DNA from: Methanococcus maripaludis
GTDB taxonomy: Archaea > AGJL01 > Methanococci > Methanococcales > Methanococcaceae
Length of the DNA: 64,000 nt
Assembly: GCF_013760955.1 (NCBI RefSeq)
Contig: NZ_JACDUL010000003.1
Coordinates: 361,264 to 425,263, forward strand
Direction: 5' to 3'
The translations under genes were made by a program, and so were the position numbers. Of this stretch, positions 58,385-64,000 are shown piece after piece. Each line of letters begins with the position of its first letter. The first letter of the stretch is position 1. The notes under the pieces were generated by a model that was given only the letters and a program-made list of their open reading frames with translations, was not told where the DNA came from and made no database searches.

Positions 58385-60403
58385 TTAAATTATCCTGAAT
58401 TTTCCAGTTTTAGGTTCATCAATGTCCCCATTTTTAATCAATTTTTTAATTGACGTTTGAATCTGTTCTTCTTCAATTCCTTTTGTTTTTCCAGCTTCAA
58501 TAATATCATCAATTATTACAAGGTCGTTATCATTTTTCTCAGCAAGTGCTTTAATTAAATCATATACCCTCATCATTTTATTTCTATCTTTTCTTCCAAC
58601 ACCTGAAATCTTATCAACATCAAACTGTCCGGTTTCAGGATCGTATGCAATTTCTTTCAAAGATTCGGTAATTATTGAAATAGCTTCTGAAGCATCCTCT
58701 TCATCTACAATATCTTTCAATTTTGCTTTTGAATGAGCTTCTGCAATCCTAATTGCAGCTTCAAGCTGTCTTGCAGTAATCTGTGCTGCACCTTTCCTCA
58801 TATTCAAGTAAAATTCAGTGAGTAAATTTTCAGCATCTTCTGATATTACCGGTGCTTTGGTTTTTGCATATTCTATATATTTTATTACAAAATCTCTATC
58901 GATTAAAACATCATCAACGATAATATGGTCGAGTTTCATATTTTCAGAAACTTCTTTACTTAAATACGACCTGTGGACATTGATAATATGCTGTGCAATA
59001 TTTTTATCCTTTAATCGGTCTGCTTCATCTTTTATTGGAAATATTAAATCAAACCTGCTAAGCATCGGTGCAGGGATATTAATCTGTTCTGGAATCGAAA
59101 CGTTTGGATCGAATCTACCCCATCTCGGGTTACATGCTGCAATAATTGCACATTCTGAGGGTAATTTCGCGTTAATTCCACCTTTATTAATATGTATTGT
59201 CTGAGATTCCATAGCTTCTAAAACAAAAGTCTGAAGGTCCCGATTAACCGTAAGCTCATCAATACAAGCAGTCCCTTTATTTGCTTTAACTAAAAGACCG
59301 GGTTTTATAACCCATGTATCATCGCCAATTTCAGTTTTTTCACGAATAACTGCCGCAGTTAAACCAACACCTGACGCAGTAGTAACTGAACCATAAATAT
59401 TTCCAGGTATTTCCGCAATTTTTCTAAGCATAACTGATTTTCCAATACCTGGATCCGTAATTAAAAGCAAGTGGCTGTCAGCCCTTTTATTTCCTTTTTT
59501 AACACCTTTAATTTGCTGTAAGAATATCGCTTTTTTAACAATATCATAACCTTTAATTTCTGGAATCATCCTTTCAGATAAAATATCAACTACATTTGGA
59601 TTTTTACCAACTTTTTCGATATTTTTGATATCTTCTTCTGTTAAATTCGCTTCAATTTTATCTTCTACAATTTCACAATGAATTCCTTTAATATATATAT
59701 CATAAATTGGAATTTTCTTGTTTTTTTGGTTTTTTATCGGAATTCCTGTAACTCTTACACGCCCACAGTAGATTCCGGGACTGTGTTCTAAAAATACAGA
59801 AATATATTTTGGAGGTTCTTCTGGATCGTCCATCGAGTCAAGTGGCTGTTGAACTTTAATTTCTTGAAAATCGATATATGTTGATTCATCTTCAATTAAA
59901 GCCATATTTTGGGCACATTTTGGGCAAATTGGTTCAAAAGACATTTCAAATGGATTTTCAATATCTTGAATTTTCTTTTCACCACAACTCGTGCAGATAT
60001 AAGCTGCTTTTTTAAGTGCAGATTTTATTTTCGTTGCAATAACAACAATTCCTTCAAATTCTATCAATTTTCCAATGGTGCTGCTTTTAACATCTTCTAT
60101 TGTATAAATTTGCTTTTTTTCCGATAAATTAAATTTTTCAGGTATATTTTTAACTGTTATTACAATGTCTGGTTTCTCTGTTTTTATCGCATAGTATGCA
60201 TCACTATAACACTCTTCGAGGAGTTCGATTCCCTCATTTGGGAATTCTTCTAAAAACTCAACGAAGTCAATAACACCGTGTTTATAGATATTATCTAAAT
60301 CTATAGCTATTTTCCTTTTTTCAGAGATAATATCTTGAAAATTCAACGTTTTTAGACATTCTGTAAGTTTTGGTCGAATATTTTGAAGTCGTTTATCATC
60401 CAT
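58385..60403 (-). CDS. mcm: MCM replicative helicase
   Basis: A 672-residue MCM. The N-terminal domain has a four-Cys zinc site (CTSCGEKK...CPKC, about residues 139-165). The AAA+ core has Walker A DPGIGKS (about 315, usually GTGKS), Walker B TACIDEL, LEAMESQTIHINKGGI, CNPRWGRFDP and the arginine finger LSRFDLIFP. The C-terminal winged helix is KALAEKNDNDLVIIDDIIEA. ATG 60403 has GTGG six bases upstream; the TTG 60415 is upstream of it. M. maripaludis has several mcm paralogues; this is the one I recall as MMP0030. It is in an operon with the divergent ORC-like gene. Confidence 0.94.
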   Translation of the reverse strand: MDDKRLQNIRPKLTECLKTLNFQDIISEKRKIAIDLDNIYKHGVIDFVEFLEEFPNEGIELLEECYSDAYYAIKTEKPDIVITVKNIPEKFNLSEKKQIYTIEDVKSSTIGKLIEFEGIVVIATKIKSALKKAAYICTSCGEKKIQDIENPFEMSFEPICPKCAQNMALIEDESTYIDFQEIKVQQPLDSMDDPEEPPKYISVFLEHSPGIYCGRVRVTGIPIKNQKNKKIPIYDIYIKGIHCEIVEDKIEANLTEEDIKNIEKVGKNPNVVDILSERMIPEIKGYDIVKKAIFLQQIKGVKKGNKRADSHLLLITDPGIGKSVMLRKIAEIPGNIYGSVTTASGVGLTAAVIREKTEIGDDTWVIKPGLLVKANKGTACIDELTVNRDLQTFVLEAMESQTIHINKGGINAKLPSECAIIAACNPRWGRFDPNVSIPEQINIPAPMLSRFDLIFPIKDEADRLKDKNIAQHIINVHRSYLSKEVSENMKLDHIIVDDVLIDRDFVIKYIEYAKTKAPVISEDAENLLTEFYLNMRKGAAQITARQLEAAIRIAEAHSKAKLKDIVDEEDASEAISIITESLKEIAYDPETGQFDVDKISGVGRKDRNKMMRVYDLIKALAEKNDNDLVIIDDIIEAGKTKGIEEEQIQTSIKKLIKNGDIDEPKTGKFRII

Positions 60404-60617
60404 ATTTTTCCACAAATAATGCTGGTACCTCTCACTTATGTTTTCATTACTATATAAATTTTAAAAATTAATTTCGAAAGTTAAAATTTACTGATTTAAA
60501 ATTAAATAATACTTTAAAAACGCCCCAAAAGTTTAAAAAACAGTTTTTAACTATTTTTAATAAAATGTAAGAAATATATAATCGAAAATCCAATATTATA
60601 ATGTGGGAGGCGATATA

Positions 60618-61256
60618 ATGGATTTTGAAAGGGCACTAAAGTTCCCGATGGACGATCCGGATTGGATCAAAAAAGTTGTTATCGGTGCAGTATTATCTAT
60701 AATTCCGATAGTCAGTTTTATTTCAATTGGTTATGTTATGGAACTTCTTAAAAACATAATTGATTCAAAAGAAGAACTTCCAGAATGGTCTGGATTTGGC
60801 GGTAAATTTGTAAAAGGGCTAGTTGCAGCCATTATTAGTTTCATATATATGTTAATACCTATGATTATAATGGCCATATTTGGTTTCTCATCAGCAATGA
60901 CAATGGCTAGTGGAAGCGATGCAGCAATTGCAGGTGGTATTGTTGGTTTTGGTATTACAATGCTCATAGTATTGTTGATAATGCTTGTAATTGGATTTAT
61001 TATTCCAATGGCTTATGCAAATTATGTTGCATATGGTGAATTTGGAGCAGCATTTAGGTTTTCCGAAATATTTGAAAAAATAAAGGCAAATTTTTCAGAC
61101 TATATTGTATTATACTTGATAGTAATTGTTACAAGTGTAATCGTTGGATTTATAGCATCTATAATTCCTATTTTGGGATTTATAATTGCATTATTCTTGA
61201 GTTTTTACCTTTATTTGGCATACGCATATATTTTAGGTAATATCTACATCGAATAA
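60618..61256 (+). CDS. DUF4013 family membrane protein
   Basis: A 212-residue hydrophobic protein with about five to six TM helices; it begins MDFERALKFPMDDPDWIKK, the signature start of DUF4013, and has an amphipathic segment FRFSEIFEKIKANFSDY before the last pair of helices. Rich in Ile, Gly and Val. The function is unknown. ATG 60618 follows GGGAGGCGAT. It is divergent from mcm, with a 214-bp gap holding a weak TATA. Confidence 0.8.
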   Translation: MDFERALKFPMDDPDWIKKVVIGAVLSIIPIVSFISIGYVMELLKNIIDSKEELPEWSGFGGKFVKGLVAAIISFIYMLIPMIIMAIFGFSSAMTMASGSDAAIAGGIVGFGITMLIVLLIMLVIGFIIPMAYANYVAYGEFGAAFRFSEIFEKIKANFSDYIVLYLIVIVTSVIVGFIASIIPILGFIIALFLSFYLYLAYAYILGNIYIE

Positions 61257-61303
61257 TTCAAATAAATAACATATTTTCTTTTTTTAAAATTTTAAAAATA
61301 GTT

Positions 61304-62755
61304 TTAATTTAGATTTTCTAGTTTTTCAGACCAGATTTTTAAATATTCTTCAAAATTTTTAGAATCTTCATTAATTTTTTTAGGCTTAATTTTTGGAATA
61401 TCTATATCAAAATCAAGTTTCATCGTGGCGTTACAAAACTCCTCGTAATCGATTTCAACTTCTGGAATAAGCCCTCTTTTATTATCCACATTTACATTTA
61501 ATTTATTCACGCTAATCAAATTAATGTTTAAATCATCTGCAATTTTTTTGACCCTTTCAAATACTTCTGCATTATAAACCCGGTTTAATATAATTCCGGC
61601 AACATTAACACCCATTTCTTTTAACAATGAGTAATAAGCCATGCATTCAACAAAAGAGCCTTCAATTCCTGTTTTACTACATGATGATATAATATATACT
61701 GGAAATCCTAAAATTTTCGAAACTTCAGATCCACTGTAATTTTTCTTATTCAATGCCCCAGTAAATGCACCCATGACACCTTCTATAATGTAGTTATTAT
61801 AATCAGAATTTTTAACAAATTCTAAAAATTCGGACGGTTCAGACCAACCTCGATCTGAGATTTTAATACTGCTGAATTCATTCATAGGTTCTCTTAAAAG
61901 ATAAAGTGAAGGAACGATATCTCTTACATCAGGACCTATTTTCGAAACAAAAGTTTTTCCTATTAATTTTGAGCAGATACTCGTTGAAAGAAAAGTTTTT
62001 CCACTTTCAGAACCTGTAGCAAGTAAAATTATTCCTTTTTTATTTTCCGATTCAATTTTTTTGAAGTTTTCAGATATTTTGGATCTGTTTTTTAATTTTT
62101 CCTTTAAAATAAGGTTTTTCTTAAAGATTTCTTCCTTTTCATCATCTTTAATTTTCATATTTTTTAAAAAATTTTCAACAACAAAATCATTATCGAGTAA
62201 ATTATGAACCATCGTTCCATAAACTTTATTTTTAAAAACACCGGATAAAATATTCTGTTTTCCAACCATTTTGTAATTTAATTTTTCAATTTCTGAAATT
62301 GTCCATTTTTCAGTTGAATTATTGGTAATTTCAATATTTCCGTAAGTATGGCAGTGAAAACCATGTCCTAATTGATTTTTTTCCCCGAATAAACTATTAT
62401 TTTCAAAATTAAATTTTACCAGATCTGTGCAAATTAGTGGTGAAAATTCAACATTTAAAAGACCAAGTCCTTCTTTTATTATGGGAACATGGCTTTTTCT
62501 TCCAATATCTATCTTTTCAGAGAGAATTTGGAATCCACTACATATTCCAACAACATAATTATCAAAATCTAAAATTTCTTTTTTAAATTCATCAGTAAAA
62601 GATCCACTTTCAACAATACTTCCCCCAGGTATTATCAGCATTTCAAGGTCTTTTATCTCTGAAATATTGTTTTCATCGATAATTTTCGTTGGGAGGTTTC
62701 CGAAATTTTCAAAACAAGGCAGTGTTCCTTTAATATCAATTAATCCAATTTCCAT
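61304..62755 (-). CDS. permuted CobQ/CobB-like amidotransferase-ATPase fusion
   Basis: A 483-residue protein with a class I glutamine amidotransferase domain first (residues about 1-200; catalytic C72 in [11 protein letters not shown]184 in GTMVHNLL) and a dethiobiotin synthetase-like ATPase domain second (about 240-430; P-loop ATGSESGKT at 246-254, [22 protein letters not shown]). CobQ and CobB have the reverse order. The enzyme probably amidates a carboxylate of a tetrapyrrole or similar acid; the substrate is not known. It is divergent from the potassium channel gene. Confidence 0.82.
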   Translation of the reverse strand: MEIGLIDIKGTLPCFENFGNLPTKIIDENNISEIKDLEMLIIPGGSIVESGSFTDEFKKEILDFDNYVVGICSGFQILSEKIDIGRKSHVPIIKEGLGLLNVEFSPLICTDLVKFNFENNSLFGEKNQLGHGFHCHTYGNIEITNNSTEKWTISEIEKLNYKMVGKQNILSGVFKNKVYGTMVHNLLDNDFVVENFLKNMKIKDDEKEEIFKKNLILKEKLKNRSKISENFKKIESENKKGIILLATGSESGKTFLSTSICSKLIGKTFVSKIGPDVRDIVPSLYLLREPMNEFSSIKISDRGWSEPSEFLEFVKNSDYNNYIIEGVMGAFTGALNKKNYSGSEVSKILGFPVYIISSCSKTGIEGSFVECMAYYSLLKEMGVNVAGIILNRVYNAEVFERVKKIADDLNINLISVNKLNVNVDNKRGLIPEVEIDYEEFCNATMKLDFDIDIPKIKPKKINEDSKNFEEYLKIWSEKLENLN

Positions 62756-62826
62756 GGTTTTCCCCTTTAGAATGAATTATATATTTTATAAAATATATAT
62801 GGGATTATAATTAGTTTGGGTATTTT

Positions 62827-63834
62827 ATGGAAGCTATAGAAAAAATCAAAATCGGAATTTTTGTATTGTTTGTTATTGTAATTTCATTTTCTTTAATATT
62901 CATGCAGATTGAAGGATGGACTCTTTTACAAGCAATTTATTTTTCAGTAGCTACGATTTCAACTGTTGGTTATGGGGACTTTTATCCAACTTCTGAGTTA
63001 GGACAGTTTTTAACAATTTTATTTATTATTTTTGGAGTAAGTACTGGATTATATACATTAGGGGCTTTTGCAGAGTCATTTATCGGTGGTTATTTTAAAA
63101 GATACAACAGGATGGTTAAAATGAAAAAAAGAATAGACATGCTCGAAAACCATTATATTGTCTGTGGCTATGGTAGGATTGGAAGGGTTGTAGTTGATAG
63201 ATTGAAAGACAGCGGTCTTGATTACGTTGCAATTGATAGCAATTCAGAAATTTTAAAGGCGGAATTTGAAAAAAACCCTGAATTTAATTATATTGTTGGG
63301 GATGCTACACACGACGAATATTTAATAGAAGCACAGATAGACCGTGCAAAAGCGCTTATTTCAACAGTTTCAACAGATTCTGACAATGTATATATCACAC
63401 TATCTTCAAAAAGGCTTAATACGAATTTATATGTTGTTTCAAAAGCAGACGAGCAAGTTGCAATGGATAAATTGTTAATTGCGGGTGCTGACAAGGTTGT
63501 TTCACCATATATGATTGGAGGACTCAGAGTTGCAGAACTTGCAATGAAACCAGGAATTTTAGACTTCGTTTCAACGTTCATGTCTATTGCAAAGTATGAA
63601 TATGACGAAGATTTGGAGATTAGAAAGATAATAATTCGTAAAAATTCAAAAATCATTGGAAAAACGTTAACCGAATCTCAAATCCGATATAATAGTGGTG
63701 CAACAATAATCGGCATTAAAAAAGAAAATGATTTGCTTGTAAACCCTGGTCCAGAAGTTATTTTAGAATATAATGATCACATATATGCTTTTGGAACCAG
63801 CGAACAGTTGGATGCTCTCGAAAGCATGGTTTAA
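62827..63834 (+). CDS. potassium channel with RCK/TrkA domains
   Basis: A 335-residue two-TM potassium channel like MthK/MjK1. Pore helix and selectivity filter TISTVGYGDF (near residues 44-53), inner helix FGVSTGLYTLGAFAESFIGG, then a RCK_N domain (VCGYGRIGRVVVDRLKDSGL, about 113-132) and RCK_C (IIRKNSKIIGKTLTESQIRY). The RCK would bind Ca2+, nucleotides or both and gate the pore. M. maripaludis potassium channels have been studied, but I cannot name this one. The start ATG follows TTGGGTATTTT. Confidence 0.92.
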   Translation: MEAIEKIKIGIFVLFVIVISFSLIFMQIEGWTLLQAIYFSVATISTVGYGDFYPTSELGQFLTILFIIFGVSTGLYTLGAFAESFIGGYFKRYNRMVKMKKRIDMLENHYIVCGYGRIGRVVVDRLKDSGLDYVAIDSNSEILKAEFEKNPEFNYIVGDATHDEYLIEAQIDRAKALISTVSTDSDNVYITLSSKRLNTNLYVVSKADEQVAMDKLLIAGADKVVSPYMIGGLRVAELAMKPGILDFVSTFMSIAKYEYDEDLEIRKIIIRKNSKIIGKTLTESQIRYNSGATIIGIKKENDLLVNPGPEVILEYNDHIYAFGTSEQLDALESMV

Positions 63835-63848
63835 TATCTTTCAAATTA

Positions 63849-64000
63849 ATTTTTTATATATACTATCGTTTCAAACCTAAAAACATTACATTATCCAAAC
63901 CATTGGCATATTATGCAATTGAAGTGAACACCTGACTGAAACACTCAGGTGCGATGTAAGCCTACAATCTAGGTGAAACCTAGATAGCAACCAAATGTCA
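63849..64000 (+). ncRNA. structured RNA gene, 5' part (cut by window end)
   Basis: A strong TATA-like TTTTTTATATATACT (63849-63863) with no ORF after it. From about 63905 the DNA has stacked hairpins: GCAT (63906-63909)/ATGC (63913-63916); CACCTGA (63929-63935)/TCAGGTG (63945-63951), loop CTGAAACAC; and ATCTAGGT (63967-63974)/ACCTAGAT (63978-63985) with a GAA loop. Between the two strong hairpins is CGATGTAAG. Two hairpins joined by a UGUAA-like segment recall helices 3 and 4 of the SRP RNA Alu domain. The GC content is low for that RNA, and the rest is outside the window, so the family is open. Confidence 0.45.

Overview
The window is a stretch of an archaeal chromosome and almost certainly comes from Methanococcus maripaludis or a very close relative. 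The DNA is AT-rich. Genes start after GGTG-type Shine-Dalgarno sequences, and TATA boxes of the form TTTATATA lie in front of transcription units. The gene set is that of a hydrogenotrophic methanogen: F420-dependent methylene-H4MPT reductase (mer), CofH for F420, MptA for methanopterin, an MfnF-type methanofuran enzyme, TFB, TFE, pelota, aIF6, MCM, PriS and HMG-CoA reductase. Gene order agrees with what I remember of the MMP0028-MMP0090 part of strain S2. I could not run any search.

Layout. 1-7.4 kb: the end of rpoF, a DUF655 protein, a glycosyltransferase, a siroheme/haem branch pair (precorrin-2 dehydrogenase and hemA), hmgA, a Tfx regulator, pelota and a small membrane protein. 7.4-7.8 kb: a non-coding, hairpin-dense stretch. 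7.8-10 kb: a chemoreceptor. 10-14.7 kb: a four-gene glutamate synthase operon, split into glutaminase, FMN/FeS, GXGXG and FrhB-like subunits. 14.8-23.7 kb: a GfcR-like regulator, QueE, a TRAM RNA chaperone, a CPBP membrane protease, argG, an MfnF-like protein, priS, two tRNAs, a GXGXG protein and an O6-alkylguanine-DNA alkyltransferase. 23.7-29.7 kb: three amtB and four glnK genes, with NrpR-type GGAA-N6-TTCC operators just downstream of the TATA boxes. 29.8-36 kb: argB, the L31e-aIF6-LX translation operon, mer, and two cofH copies sharing a near-identical 5' tract. 36-46 kb: mixed housekeeping genes (PUA protein, methyltransferase, NIF3, HTH-CBS regulator, hisE, ribH, gamma-carbonic-anhydrase-like protein, a B12-type radical SAM protein, prenyl synthase, RNase J, isopentenyl isomerase type 2). 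46-51 kb: gar1, tfb and a type IV pilus locus whose first membrane subunit is frameshifted. 51-54.3 kb: an HD protein, TFE, an ATP-grasp protein and mptA.

The most notable region is 54.3-60.4 kb. It holds a Cdc6/ORC-like AAA+ ATPase, about 600 bp of very AT-rich DNA with long direct repeats, a small wHTH/zinc-finger protein, another roughly 590 bp AT-rich gap, a protein that looks like an Orc1/Cdc6 with a destroyed Walker A motif, and an MCM helicase. I propose this as a replication-origin candidate. It matters because Methanococcales were long thought to lack Cdc6 and a recognisable origin. The window ends with a DUF4013 membrane protein, a GATase/ATPase fusion in reversed CobQ order, a RCK-type potassium channel, and the start of a structured RNA cut by the window edge.

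How the genes connect: nitrogen assimilation is concentrated here (AmtB/GlnK uptake and sensing, GOGAT, argB, argG). So are methanogenic cofactor steps (CofH, MptA, MfnF, RibH, Mer) and core information processing (TFB, TFE, RpoF, PriS, MCM, ORC-like proteins, aIF6, L31e, LX, RNase J, Gar1, pelota).
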